A stretch of DNA of 64,000 nt. Origin: Hydrangea macrophylla. Lineage: Eukaryota; Streptophyta; Magnoliopsida; Cornales; Hydrangeaceae. How positions within the stretch are numbered: position 1 is the first letter of the stretch; the number at the start of each line of letters is the position of its first letter. Below the pieces are notes generated by a model. It did no database searches, had not been told where the DNA came from, and was given only the letters and a program-made list of their open reading frames with translations. Both the position numbers and the translations under genes were made by a program. Shown piece after piece: positions 32,758 to 45,924 of the stretch. Location of the stretch: the NCBI GenBank assembly GCA_033977485.1, contig CM066995.1, forward strand, positions 46,063,736-46,127,735, written 5' to 3'.

Positions 32758-33170
32758 CTGAAACATAAATTGAACCTAATAATTGATGACATATGTGTTG
32801 ATATTACAATCAAGCTAGGTAATAGTGCAGTTTTGCTATTTCTTTCTAATCTCTCTGATATGCTTCTGCAATAAACACAGGACAAAAAGTAAGGGTGCAC
32901 TCAGACGGGGTTGGTCGGTTTGCCTAATATGACAACGAAACTGACCAAGGTAGTGTCGGGTTTCTGGGTGGTCGGTTTCGGGGTTGTCAAAGTCTGAGCC
33001 CAACACTCATGGTAGAAAGGTAGAAGACCCAAACTGCACAACAGAATTAAAAAAAAAAAAAACAAGCATGCGTACATGGAATCGGTATGTATACAGAGTG
33101 TTGTAAAATATCACATCAAGTGAAAAATTAGTAAAGTGAACACAAATAGAATATGAAAACAGCGATGTAC
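32758..33170 (-). other. 5'UTR intron of the FRS gene (413 bp, predicted)
   Basis: On the minus strand CTTGAAG|GTACATCG at 33170 is a good donor and TATGTTTCAG at 32758 a good acceptor, directly before the ATG. The interior is AT-rich, with an A-run and an inserted GGTCGGTTT-type repeat piece (about 32889-33010). No transcript is available, so the intron is predicted. Confidence 0.65.
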
Positions 33171-33440
33171 CTTCAAGGATTTAAATCTTCTGCGCTTCTG
33201 CCGTTGATTTAGTTAGAAGCAACCGAAAAATGGTAATTCGAGAGAGATTGGAACATCATGAGATCGACATAGAGAGAGAGTGAAATATGGAGAGTGCTTA
33301 TGCGCTTGATAGAGAGAGAAGAGACGGTGCACTTAAAGAAGAGAGAGAGAGAGAGAGCATGACCGCTGCTGACGTGGGTGGAAGATGGCATCAATGGTGA
33401 CTGGTGAGGACCATGAGCGGCGGTTAGGGTTTCTCGTTTG
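33171..33440 (-). promoter_or_regulatory. FRS 5' leader exon and promoter-proximal region
   Basis: Read on the minus strand this is CT-rich (several CTCTCTCTC runs at 33265-33356), common in plant leaders and core promoters. The transcription start cannot be fixed. A (TA)n tract at about 33513-33534 lies upstream. Confidence 0.45.
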
Positions 33441-34687
33441 ATGGTAAGAGAGCCGAGAGAACTGGAGATTGGGATTAGGGGTTTTTACTTAAAGGTCTTG
33501 TATGACAGTATGAGTAATATATATATATATATATACTAAAAACATGCTAGATAGATCGGTCGGGTCGGTCTGCCTTGGTTATATACTATAACGAACCGGC
33601 CACCGAACTGAAAATAGATTTTCTTAAAACTTCAAACCTACCAATGCAACTCTAAACCAACCAAAATCGGTAGGTCTGGTCGGTCTCGGTTGGCCGGTTC
33701 GTTTGATTGAACACCCCTAATGAAGCATAGACTCTTCGGAAAGGCCGCCACACCCGTATTGGGTGCACCGTGGATTCTTTGAGTTCTTTTGGAGTGTGGC
33801 TGGGCTTTTTTTAGCGTTCTTTAAAAAAAAAAAAAAACACACACAAGTTCTTCATACAATTTTGAAAACTTTGGGGGGTTTAAAAGAGAAATAATAGAAA
33901 ATAATAATAGCAATTATATAGGGTATACACTAATGCACTAATAGTTATAAAATAATTTGTATATACTATTATATTAAAATATATATTTAATATTTTATCC
34001 AAGTACTCCCGTCGCACCCTCACCCTTACTTTTTGGAAAATTGGAGAATCCGTCGCACCCGCACCGGTGCTACCTAACCCCTAACAAAAAGGTAGAAACT
34101 GTAAAACTCATGATAGACACAAAAAAGAAGTGCACCTGCGCACTCACCTCCACCCACATAAATGGTCTTTTTCCCCTAGTGGGTAGGTATTTTTCCCTGT
34201 TAGCCCACCTATAAATAAGTTTCAGGAATTACCATAAATTTAGTGACACGTTGGTATTAAGTTCCTTTCCTAAAAGTTACATATCTTTTCTCATGATGAT
34301 TATTTAGTGGAATTTTCCGACGTTGTTGATTATTATCTAATATATTCCTACTTGATAGGTTTATTCCGAATGAAATTCTTACCTTCGATGGACCTCACAG
34401 GTGCCACCTAAACGAGTAGGTAGGCATCAGATTTATTAGGTTTGGAGTTATTGCCGCGCCTGTCCCATATGTAGAACGGACACTTCAATTTGGAAACTAT
34501 GACCGTGTGAGACACCGCCGGTTTGGACACGCGCTAGCATGATCGGACAAGCGAACACACATGTCATAATTTAGTTTACATCGGTCGCACGCTAGACAAG
34601 CGGCTAAGACTGCCAGACGTGGGAGTGGACATGGCATAGTGGTTCCTTGAAAAAGGTTTTTTAAATTGAGGTAAAAGTCTTAATATA
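33441..34687. other. Intergenic region upstream of FRS
   Basis: It includes a (TA)n tract (33513-33534), a GGTCGGTCTC/GGCCGGTTCG-rich repeat piece (about 33550-33720) ending AACACCCCTAATG that resembles a hAT-type terminus, and ACACCCGTATTGGGTGCACC (33759), which echoes CACACCCGCACTGGGTGTGT at 535. No gene seen. Confidence 0.6.
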
Positions 34688-34954
34688 CTCCCTCTGACCC
34701 AAAATAAGTGTCCACATTTTCTTTTTTGGATGTCTCAAACTAAGTGTCCACTTTCCTAAATTGGTATATAATTTTTATTTGCTTTCCAAAGCTACCCTTA
34801 TAATAAAGACAAAATAGTATTTATGTGAACATTCATCACATCCAAGGGTAAAATTGAAAAGTGACTTTTTAATGAACCAAAAAAATTAATATAATACAAC
34901 TTTCTTAAACAATGTGCAAAATGAAAGTGGACACTTATTTTGGAACAGAGGGAG
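34688..34954. mobile_element. Stowaway-type MITE (Tc1/mariner)
   Basis: The ends CTCCCTCTGACCCAAAATAA and, reversed, CTCCCTCTGTTCCAAAATAA are the classic Stowaway terminus. TA lies directly outside both (34686-34687 and 34955-34956). It is 267 bp, AT-rich and non-coding. Confidence 0.9.
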
Positions 34955-34956
34955 TA

Positions 34957-37900
34957 ATAGAATGGAAGATGATTAATGGGTTTGTTTAAAAATTTAGGAA
35001 ACAGAAGGCGACACGCCTTGGAATATGTGTAACAATTTACAAGTCTTTAGTTTTCGTGTTCTAGCTGTGTAGGTGTCGGTATCGGTATCCTACATTTTTT
35101 AGATTCGCAGCGTCTATATCGTGTTGCATATGTGCCCATAACCGTGCTAAATAGCTTGTCCCCAGTGGAAGAATGAGTGATCCGTTGATATGGCCTATCA
35201 ACAGATTCACTACATGTCTTTCCCTATCAAGTGATATCAATCGTAACTCGTAAGGTCTGTTGGTTCACTACTAGGTAACATGTGACCTTTCTCCCTTTCC
35301 CTCCTTTTAGTGTATGCTTGTAGGGATTCATTTTCAATTTAACCATTTTAGATGGTAGTTCTAAAAAATTTCTTATTCATAGCTAATTAATTATATAATC
35401 TAGCAGCGTTTATTAGTTTATTTATAGAGCATATCATGCTTATGATCATTCATATGCAAATTCTCTTCTTTGTCATGATATCTAGTTATCTACATAATTA
35501 TTATTGATATTTTGAGCCTCTAATTTCTAGTTGTCAGACACATGTTGGAGAACCCCCCATATTGGGGCCTTTTAATGAAACTTCTCTTACTTTTTTATCT
35601 AGGAAGCACCGGCACTTCAAATGAAGTGTCGTATGTAACACCTCCGACACCAACGCGCAGGCGACACCACTCTGACATGTGACCGACACACAACAAGTGT
35701 CGAGAATATTTTTATTTTTATTTTTATTTTTTAAATTCGACAATGCACCAACACTGCCCTGACACGGAAAGTCTTTTTTATTTATTTATTATTTTTTATT
35801 TTATAAAATAGAGAAGTCTTAAATTTTGGGGCGGAAGTCTTACTATGCTAAAATAAGAAACAAAAGAGTGGTCTTTTTTTAAAACGTTAAGACATTTTTA
35901 AAATAGATGATAACATATATATACATACAAAAAGCAAAAACACATGTATAGTGCTTAAAATGAACAAAATAACAATTTAACACAAGTTGCATGAACCATC
36001 AAGGCTCAAAATATCCAAAGCTTTTTACTTAAAACTTACAACTCCAAAATTGTCTATGAATTGTATTGGTTTGTATGAAATTTGTATTGATTCGTATGAA
36101 TCAACTCGTGAATTGATCAATTCTAACAACAAAGATTAAGTCACTGATGCAGAAGACTCACCTTGTTCTGATTTATTTATTAAAATTACAGTTGAGAACA
36201 TTCCAGAAGCTTTACGATGCCCTTCATTATCCAGTCAGATAGGAAGCTCCACGACTTTCACATCCTTCAAGCTTTACAGAAAGGTTACAGCAACTCTGTC
36301 ATCCAAGGTATGTCCCCAACTCATGTCCAAATAGACAAGAACTACCCATTCCTAAGACCATATAAAGAAAAAGAATATTATTCTTAATACATGGTGGGGA
36401 GGTAAAAAAGAAAGAAAATGAATGATTCTGCGGCATAATAAATGTTACTCAAAATTAAGACAAAGAAGTTCGCAGATAAGGTATTTTTTGTTTCAAACTG
36501 AACATCCATAATTACCAATAATAAAAAAAAAATCCCAACTTCTAATAATCATGAGAACGCTTATAGAAGGTTCTTTATATCCTGGAAAACCTAACATTCG
36601 ATTTTAACTAAATAAGTCTAATATAGTAAAATCATAAGTTACTTATACCAAGTTGCAAACTAAGGCCTTGTCAACCAAATTAAGGGAATTGCAAAACGGA
36701 TCAACCTGTTTGGGAATGTTTAAAATATGATCTGGTTCTAGTTTTATATTCTATCAGGTGTTTATGAGAACCAAGGTTACTTTGGTTTGACAAAGAACCA
36801 GTGTAAGAGAGATATTAGACAGTCGCGAAATCCTGTGCAAGATATAGACATTTACCAAACACCATAATTTATAGAACCAGTTCAGTTATGAACATAACTG
36901 GTTCTTTGCCTTCCCAAACATCCCCTAAAACTCCTTAAGAGAGTGTGTGGACATCAGAAGGTACTACACAGTTTGGCACATTGGTGCCTAACTGATTTTT
37001 GGAAGCTACAAAAGGTGCTCGTGGATGGAAAAAGAGCCAAGACAAATCAAATCCTACCAAAGGAATTAATATATAATCAAATTTAATGTGCATCATGAGA
37101 ATAAACTTGTATAGGCCAAAAAGTTAATTTAGGGAACTGTACACTGCTGACTTTCTAATATTAAAAAAATCTTCGTCAAAATGGCAATATTTGGGGATGT
37201 TACTGATCAAACGGATGATATTGGATTAAGACAACAAAAGAGGGTATGAATAAACTCTACAACTACTAAGCTAGAATACACACCAATAAGTCACCATTTA
37301 ATTTTGTTTATTCAAATGCTTTAATCCTTCAATAATCCATAGAACAACAAAAAAAATGCATAATGAGAAGCTTATTACTTCTACCGGAGTCACACACCTA
37401 ATAGCAAGTGCCATGGGCAAATTTAGAAGACAGAAGAACAAACTAGTCATGAGTTAAAAAAAACAAACAAATGTTTCGAACTACACTAGTGAGTAAACTA
37501 ACTTGGATGATTACACTCACACCTCATCCCTGCCCTCCCCCACACCAAGAGAAAAAATTAAATAAAAAGTCGGTGATTAATTACCATAACATTTAACAAA
37601 ATAATCAGTATCCAAGTAATAGCTAGTTACTCTGTGATGCTTGGGAGACAAAGGCATCATGTAATTTTATCAAGCTTGTATCAATATGCAAATGATTTAG
37701 AGAACGCATTGTAAAACAAGGTTTGGGATGCTCCAATTTCAAGTTGTGGACAGAAGCTGCCAGTATCAAGCGAAGATTTTGAAAAGGTGTCATGGCCTAT
37801 GCCAAGTTGGAGGCCCACAAAAAATAGAAGGAAACAAAGAAAATACAAAGAAAAAGGAAATATATCTGAAATACAATTGGGGGCCATGGATAGATGATAA

Positions 37901-40900
37901 AGCTTAGGTTGTCAAACATTACACATGTTAAGAGTTTAGTTCATTCATTTTTGCAAATACTGCCAAAAGTTGAATTTGTACTTCTTCATTCAGCTAATAA
38001 ATGATTCAAGAGCTCCAACAACTAAAGAAGCTGAAAAACAGGAAAGAATAAAAAAGAGAGATGCCTTAAACATCCCTTTTTTCCATTCTAGTCTGCACAG
38101 CTCCGTATAGTTTCACTGTAACTATGACTGATTGATTATGACATTAGAGCAGCCACCATATAGAAATAAGTCCCAATATCATCTCCTAGCATAAATTATG
38201 GACTGGTGTGGAAGATAATATTGCTTGCAAATTCCAGCATAATTCAAAGATATTCCCATTATAAGAAAGTGTGCCTTGCTTTTCACTTAGCACCATCACT
38301 TGGAAACTTTTGCACAAGGAGCTCGACACCAACACAGAGTATACAGAGTAAAGGCCGAATAATACCAATATAAATACAAATTGAATATATTTTTCTTATT
38401 CCTTTTGTTTTTTGAAGATGGCAATCGATTTGGATTCATTCAAACGAAACCATTTATGTCAACTAGCTTGCTGACTTCATCTTTTTTCCTTGGGATAAGC
38501 AAACTGAGCTTATCAACAAGAAAAAAAAATCCCCAAAATGAATCTAACAATTTTCCTACTTTTGAAGCAAACCTTATAAGAATCTTCTATGTATCCAGGT
38601 GATGTACAGGACAACTATGAAATCCAAAAACAAAATCCGTTCAATGATCCATATTAGCACAGTAGAATCACAATTCACACATGCAACCTCGTATGATGGA
38701 GTACTATTGTTCCAGCAACTTATGTACTATTGTACTGTGTTTTCAAAACTACCAAGTTCTGATAATTTAATGTCTTTCCAAAAGCAAATAACGAAAGGGC
38801 TCCCTTTTGAAAAATATGCAGAGACGTAACGAAAATTACAAGTGAATACACAAGCAAAGAAAATTAAAAAATTTGTAATCTTTGTCGTAGTTTACTAGGA
38901 ACTTCATGAAATATAGAATGTTTCAATTTACGTACTAATATTGGTTGTTAAATTGTCTATATTTGGGGATCAGAGCAACAACAAATGTCATTTGAAATCT
39001 TTCCATTCTTTCATTTACTCTGCAACAAAACAAGAGCCAGAAAGAGTTTGCTAGTTTGTCAAAAATACCCCAATATTCACTTCTTTAAAAACACGAACAA
39101 TTTGAAGTTTGAACCTAGCAGATTCAATCTCTAGCTTATATATACTTACATGATGTCTGTGTGTACACATGCAACACTCCATGGGTCAAGCACACGTTAC
39201 CAACTTATATCAAAATTGAGAGTTTTAATAGTCAAAAGACAGTAAAAGTTTTACAGAGTACCCATTCTAAATTGGCCAGAAGGTCAACCTTCAGTCAGCC
39301 CGATTCCGGCGAGTTTCCCTTGAACGGAATTGCAAATTAACATATGAAACCATGGAGTTTATGTAATTATCTACAAGCTGACAATAGGGTTCAAATCAGA
39401 GCATACTTTGTATAGGTTTGGGCAAGGCTGTACGCGAAAATATTTCTGGCTGTTGGATGCAGAGAGGGAATTGCATATGACGAACCTTAAAACCAGAGCA
39501 GAACACTCCACTAAAAAACTGACATGTCATCTTTATAGAGAACTTGTATCCCAAAAAACAAAATTCAAAGATTTGCAATAAAAACTCCTTTTATAATTTT
39601 TTCCCCTTTACAAAATGACATGGCAGCTTTGATTGACTCAATTTGAGTTTGTACGCTATCACATTTACTGTGGTATAACACATAGTATGTAAGAATTTTA
39701 AGAGTAGTATCTTCCAAATAAAAAATAGTAATGTTCTACAACTTTCACGACTTTTTCTACATGATGACATGTCGGAGCACTTCTATCATTTATTAACAGA
39801 TAATAAGTACAAAACTAACTTTTGGCACGATTCCAAGAAAGTTACTAATTCTTACTTGAACATGTTTACTTACCTTTAACACTAAGGCTTATCATTTACC
39901 AGTGTCCCATACCTTGATTGCATTTTAATTCTCTCTATATTTTCTTATTTATTTGGCAAATTTTCGTTTTAGGCCTCCAAGTCGGCGTACACCGTAAAAC
40001 CTAGCAAAAACCTTCACCTGATAGTTTGCTATAGTTGACCAAATTGCTGTTGATAAACACTTCTTTTTCTTTTTCTCCTTATTGTCTTCTAGATTGCCCA
40101 AGCACTTTCTATTAAGTGTGCGAGTTTGTGAGAAAAAAGAAGTTTCTCATTCTTCTCTTTTTTGCTGTTCACAAAAACATATAATATCCAACTAGTGGGC
40201 GTTTTAGCTACGTAGAGGTTGAATTTGTTTTCGCGATCTTTAAATAATGTTGTTCTAATCCAATTTCATCCTTTTGATATGCAATATCCCAAATTGTCTT
40301 GCTGACGATGTTTTTCTTCACCAGTAGAAGGCAAACCCATGAAAGCTAGGTCCTAGGCCCACAATTCCTACTCTCAATTTTTTTTTTTAACCTAAACCAG
40401 TCTATCTTCTTAAATGCACAATAAAAACATATTCTTTGGGTTATGTAATTCCTTTTCTAGGACCTTTCTTTTGATGTTTTATCTTATCAGCCTTCTTCCA
40501 TCTTTGGCCCTAATGAGCCAAACAGTGCAACAACTTTGGATCTATACGCACTCTTTGGATTAAATTACTGAACCTTCGCCTCACGAAGGATTAAATCTGT
40601 TGATTTCTTAGCATGATATATCAATCAAAATCTATCTTGATGAGTTTTAAGTCCTAGGACACATCCGAGAAGCAATATGTTTTGCAATGCATTAATCAGG
40701 TTGACACGGTCTTAGTTTGCAACTTATTATATTTAAACCACGACACTTCTTTATCGAACTTGATTAGTTCGACCTTTGGGAGGAATGCTATGTTTAATTC
40801 AACCGTTTTAGAAGTCAAGAGTCACGTGACCATCTCACAAAAAGCATTTACTATCCGGTTTTAAGCCTCTGCTCTTTTATCCCATACTCTTTGGAGCATC

Positions 40901-43414
40901 AAAAAGCATTTATTATATTTGGCACCATCAAATTGATAGATCGAATCAGAACTTAACTTCATCTTTCAAGGGCAGAATCACTTTCTTTTTCAGTATTACA
41001 ATTCCTATTTCCCTATTTAGAAGCTACTTGAGCATTCAACACTGAAGTTTTCACACAAAACATATATAAAAACAGTCCCCTAATTGCTAAAACTTTAATA
41101 AGGTTATTGCAAATATATAGAGAAAGTTTCATCCAAAAATAATGTATAAAATATTATACAACAGATAATCCTTAAATAAAAAATTTGGCATCGTTAGACT
41201 CTTATATTTTGCACCTTGTAAGCTTATTTTCAATGACTACATATTATGATCAATGCAGTAGCTTAAAAAAGTTGTAAATTTGTCTCCGTCGTGGTAATGT
41301 TAATTAGTACGAAAAGGTAATTGCAAATTGAAAAAGGATCAGTACACTTTATCTAGACCACAGACCAATGAAGCACAGACACGGACACGGACACGATGAC
41401 ACAAAAAATCCTTCAAAAGCCGCATGTGGACACTATAGGAAAAGTGTCTGCGTGGTGCTGTGTCTATGATTCGGATACGACACGACGCGAGACACATTGC
41501 ATTCTTAAAAGTGTCCTAGCCACAAACATTTCCTAAACTCCATTAAAATTAAATCCAGTACAGCTTTGACAATTCCTTACTCTTTGTTGGACACATGATG
41601 ACAGTTCTTACTTGCGCTGCTTCCAAAGCCATATCAAGCGTACTGACATTTTGGGTAACATACTTAAACACTTTACTTCTAAACCTGTGTTAACTAGTTG
41701 TTCACTTCTTTGTGCATTATGATGGTCGATAAAAAGTTTGACCAAATATGTGTCCCAATCTGGCATCCACACTACCCACTTTGAATTTGTGTTGTATCTA
41801 ATGAAGTTGACATTTTATACTTTCTCACTAACAAGGAATCAGTCATAAATACAATTGAAGTTCACACAAAGAAGTAAAATGGTAATAATGATAATATATA
41901 AGATATACATATATGTATATATGAAGCCAATTGCTTATCATTTTATTCGTTAAAGCAAAACATAGAATGAGAAATCATAAACTAGCTATGAAGGCATAAC
42001 AACATCTCTAGATTAAGCCATCACATATTCTAAAAGTCCAAACAACATCAAATAGTAAGCACCTAAACTTCTAAGAAAATGTTTGAAAAAGTACCTATAA
42101 TAAGTAGAAAACTACCCCCACAATAAACAAAGTAACAAACAATCTGCAAAGACAAAAAATAAAACCCATGAGTAACATATTATTGTATAGCGTGCACCCC
42201 CTTTGGCTCCTTTGGAAATCAATTACTTCTTCTCTATCAAGAAATATATATATTAACCTATTCTTGCATAGAGTTTTTTTCACATGGTAAATACATGGCA
42301 TGTACAAGACTTCACTTCACGTGGATATCATTTGAGGTTGTAAGAATCTTTAATTAACTCTTATAAAGCCCTTAGTGAAGCATAGAATATGGTGGGTACA
42401 AAATCACACAAACAGGTAGTTATTGGGTGAGTGAAACATATAGAGTTATAGGTCCTTGGGCTTTCCTTATCCATACAAAAACCCTCCTGCAAACAGACAG
42501 TAAAATCGCTTTCAAATTTCGAAAGTGCATTTTACTCGAATGGACTCATCAGAAGAAAGCGCAAGTCCCAATAATCGACAATTCTTCATCTGCAACAATA
42601 CCTATAGATGCACATTACAGTTCTTGCATCCCCTTTCAAATTCAATATATGTAGCTTTCATGTCGTCTATAAAACTAACAAAAATTAATGCACAAAAAAA
42701 AACCTATATGTTTCAGTCCATTATACTTGGGACAAATTCCACTGCTGCCTAATGCCAACAATCTCAAACCTGTCACATGTCCAGGTTTGCTGTACGGAAT
42801 ACAGAGATAAAGTATTATAAAAGATAACAGTTTGTTTAACTATTACTTTGTTTTTGTCTCATGTTTTGAGCACAGAAACTAGCATTTTTAATTTTTAATC
42901 AAATCAGAGTGACCCAAAAGACCAAAATAGTAATTGAATTTGGCACTTGTTTGAAGGTATGGATGAATGAGCAAGAAGATGACAGAGCTGAAGAGAGAGA
43001 GAGAGGGACAATGCTTAGAATAATGTGACATTAACCCAGAAGGGAGTCTTAACAGTAACTAATTGTGAAAATTTCTCTCTAATGATTTTTTTTTTTTATT
43101 ATTATAATTTTTTGGTTTTTACAAATACTAACAAGTATAACTAGCAGATACAGATGAATTACTATGATTTCAGTTGCAGAAAACAGAGCTTTTATCAGTC
43201 ACTATTCTCTTGGCCATAGCCTTAACCAGCACTCCCACCAAACCATAACTGACTATTCTCAATTGTAAAACACTAATCATATCAAACCCACTATTAATCC
43301 CAATCGCCTAACCTTGGTCTGTGATTAACTTCATCATCACTGTATACATACTAACTCTATCATGCAAGAAAACGAAAAATATCAAATTGAAAGCCTAAGA
43401 AAGATTGTCTGCAA
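34957..43414. other. Long AT-rich intergenic region
   Basis: I see no gene I can name in these 8.4 kb. Weak points of interest are 36191-36309, open between TTACAG and AAG|GTATGT, and 37725-37893, an open stretch on the + strand reading APISSCGQKLPVSSEDFEKV, both unassigned. Repetitive words ACACGGACACGGACACG (about 41380) and GACACCACTCTGACATG (35660) recall decayed repeats. Downstream exons of the TM9SF gene at 47440 would be expected here on the minus strand, and I could not find them. Confidence 0.5.
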
Positions 43415-43461
43415 TTGTTAGCAATATTTAATCACCAAATGTATCTAGTTTCAAGAGTCCG

Positions 43462-43465
<4 letters not shown>

Positions 43466-43533
<68 letters not shown>
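43466..43533. repeat. Compound (CA)n(TA)n(GA)n microsatellite
   Basis: About 40 bases of CA, then TATATATATA, then about 18 bases of GA. Confidence 0.93.
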
Positions 43534-43639
43534 GCCTTCATCTCATTCTCCGGTGATGCCTATAATTGGACTCCACTATCGAAGGTCACACAGATATACA
43601 CACATGACATGGATAGAGATGATCAGTGTAGATTTTTAG

Positions 43640-43671
43640 AGAGAGAGAGGAGAGAGAGAGAGAGTGTGTGT

Positions 43672-43719
<48 letters not shown>

Positions 43720-43728
43720 CGGGGGGGT
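43640..43728. repeat. (GA)n(GT)n followed by ~40 base poly-G tract
   Basis: GA repeats, about 22 bases of TG repeats, then an almost pure G run from about 43686 to 43727 broken by one C. Such runs are prone to assembly error, and the true length is uncertain. Confidence 0.9.
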
Positions 43729-43731
43729 ACT

Positions 43732-43855
43732 CACCATGAGGCAGAGGAGCAAAGCGAAGTTGATGAATGGAGACTGAGGACTGACGTTGAGGTCTCTGGA
43801 AGTGGAGAATGGAATTTGCCTCTGCTGAATTAGGGCAATTCTTATGCTACAAAAA
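43732..43855 (-). other. Exon-like segment with splice donor
   Basis: On the minus strand the sequence ends CTCCTCTGCCTCATG|GTGAGTACC, a strong donor at 43731, and one frame across it is open (IQQRQIPFSTSRDLNVSPQS, then a short hydrophobic stretch). It could be a first exon of an unrecognised minus-strand transcript. The adjacent poly-G makes the local assembly doubtful. I do not recognise the peptide. Confidence 0.25.
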
Positions 43856-43859
43856 AAAA

Positions 43860-44426
43860 AAAATTTAAAAAATAATTAGGGCAATCAAAACTTTAGAAAT
43901 CAGATTAGTTTTTTACTTTTTTAGATACGTTTGATAACCACTAGGATAGACTATCATGCAGAGGTCTGTCAAAATTAGAAAATAAGTTAGATGTATTTAT
44001 TGTTGAACTATTTATAATTTTGTCATTTGAAAAAAAATTAAATTAAATAGTATTAAATTTTAAAAAATAAAATCAAACAACATTAAATCCTAAGTGTAAT
44101 AAATATGTACTACTAACAAAATAAAGTTATACAGGTAAAAGCTTCAATAATCCTGGATGGATGCAAATATATTTTCTTTTCTTTATTATTATTATTTTTT
44201 TGTTTCTAAATATTTCTTTAGTGTTTTCACTTTTGTTTATTTTAGCATTTCTCTCCTTTAATCAATTTATTTTTTTAACCACAATTTATTGTATGAACTA
44301 TGTACAAAATAATACAACTACTTATAAACTTTATACAATAAAGTTGAGAGTAATGTTGTTTAAACGTAATAACTTATTTTTAATATCATAACACGTGATA
44401 TTTTGAAAAACTTTATCATCTTTTTG
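43860..44426. other. AT-rich intergenic DNA before the gap
   Basis: Nothing recognisable; very AT-rich with T and A runs. Confidence 0.6.
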
Positions 44427-44926
44427 NNNNNNNNNNNNNNNNNNNNNNNNNNNNNNNNNNNNNNNNNNNNNNNNNNNNNNNNNNNNNNNNNNNNNNNNNN
44501 NNNNNNNNNNNNNNNNNNNNNNNNNNNNNNNNNNNNNNNNNNNNNNNNNNNNNNNNNNNNNNNNNNNNNNNNNNNNNNNNNNNNNNNNNNNNNNNNNNNN
44601 NNNNNNNNNNNNNNNNNNNNNNNNNNNNNNNNNNNNNNNNNNNNNNNNNNNNNNNNNNNNNNNNNNNNNNNNNNNNNNNNNNNNNNNNNNNNNNNNNNNN
44701 NNNNNNNNNNNNNNNNNNNNNNNNNNNNNNNNNNNNNNNNNNNNNNNNNNNNNNNNNNNNNNNNNNNNNNNNNNNNNNNNNNNNNNNNNNNNNNNNNNNN
44801 NNNNNNNNNNNNNNNNNNNNNNNNNNNNNNNNNNNNNNNNNNNNNNNNNNNNNNNNNNNNNNNNNNNNNNNNNNNNNNNNNNNNNNNNNNNNNNNNNNNN
44901 NNNNNNNNNNNNNNNNNNNNNNNNNN
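44427..44926. other. Assembly gap of exactly 500 N
   Basis: The round length suggests a placeholder for a gap of unknown size. Open frames through the Ns are meaningless. Confidence 0.99.
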
Positions 44927-45280
44927 GAGAGCAACAAAACAAGATCCCAACACTAAATGCACATGACAAAAAATATATATGACTGAAAAATTATGTACTG
45001 TCTTGTTGGTAACTTAATTGCTTCCACTCTTAGACACCCGAAAAATGGACAAATTCCTTTCCGTAGGAACACATACACGATTCGTCTCTACAAAAAGGAA
45101 AGGATAAAGGTAACTCCACCATTAATTACTTCATTTATGAATTTCATAGTAATAGAAATACATATCATACCGTGACAGAATTTGGAACTTACTATCCTAT
45201 TGCCTAACAGGCATCAAAGCATAGCTATTAAAGGCACAAGGCGCACTAAGGTGCAAATGCCTCCTGGAGCATAGGCGCAA

Positions 45281-45667
45281 TTGGGGTGGACACGAACAAA
45301 GCCGCTCAACCAGGGCTCGAAGCTCGGCTCGATAAAGTTTAGGCTCAGCTCGCTCATTTGAGTTCGTGAACACGATCGATTAAGGCTCGCGAGCAAGCTC
45401 GTTAATAGGTTTGATAAAGAGCTTGTATAGTGACTTTTTTATGTATATATTTATTATAAAACTTTATAATTTTAGAGAAATAGACAAACCTCGTAAATAG
45501 GGTTGATAAATGACTGATTTATCCTTAAACTATATAGTTTTAAAAGGGTGAGCGAAAAAGCTCGTTAAAAAGCTCGCGAGAAAGCTCGGTTCATTTGAGC
45601 TCATGAGCAAGCTCGCGAGCTCGTGAAAAGCTCGCAAGCAAGGTCGGCTCAGCTCATGTCCACCCCT
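45281..45667. mobile_element. hAT-like MITE with 8 bp target duplication
   Basis: Ends are TTGGGGTGGACACGA and, reversed, AGGGGTGGACATGA. AGGCGCAA occurs outside both (45273-45280 and 45668-45675). The interior carries many AGCTCG(C/T)GAGC and AAGCTCG words in both orientations near the ends and an AT-rich middle. It is inserted in an older repeat made of AGGCGCA words (45225-45280, 45668-45925). Confidence 0.82.
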
Positions 45668-45924
45668 AGGCGCAAGGTGTAGAAAAAAGTGCGAGCTTGA
45701 GCGAAGTAAGGCACACTTTAAAAGAATGTATAAATTAAATATGACCAAGTAAATATAAGAACTCTACAATTAGAATATACATATAAGTTGCTTAAAAATC
45801 GAAGTAGTGTACATTTTGACCTACTAGCTCAATTGGTCAACTAATATTGATGCATCATTTTATTGAAGCGCGAGCTTTGTGCCTTGGGCTAATAAAAAAC
45901 GCACAAGACAGGCGCACCCAGGCG

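Noticed and set aside
44331..44969. Long frames on both strands across the gap
   Set aside because: They consist of translated Ns.
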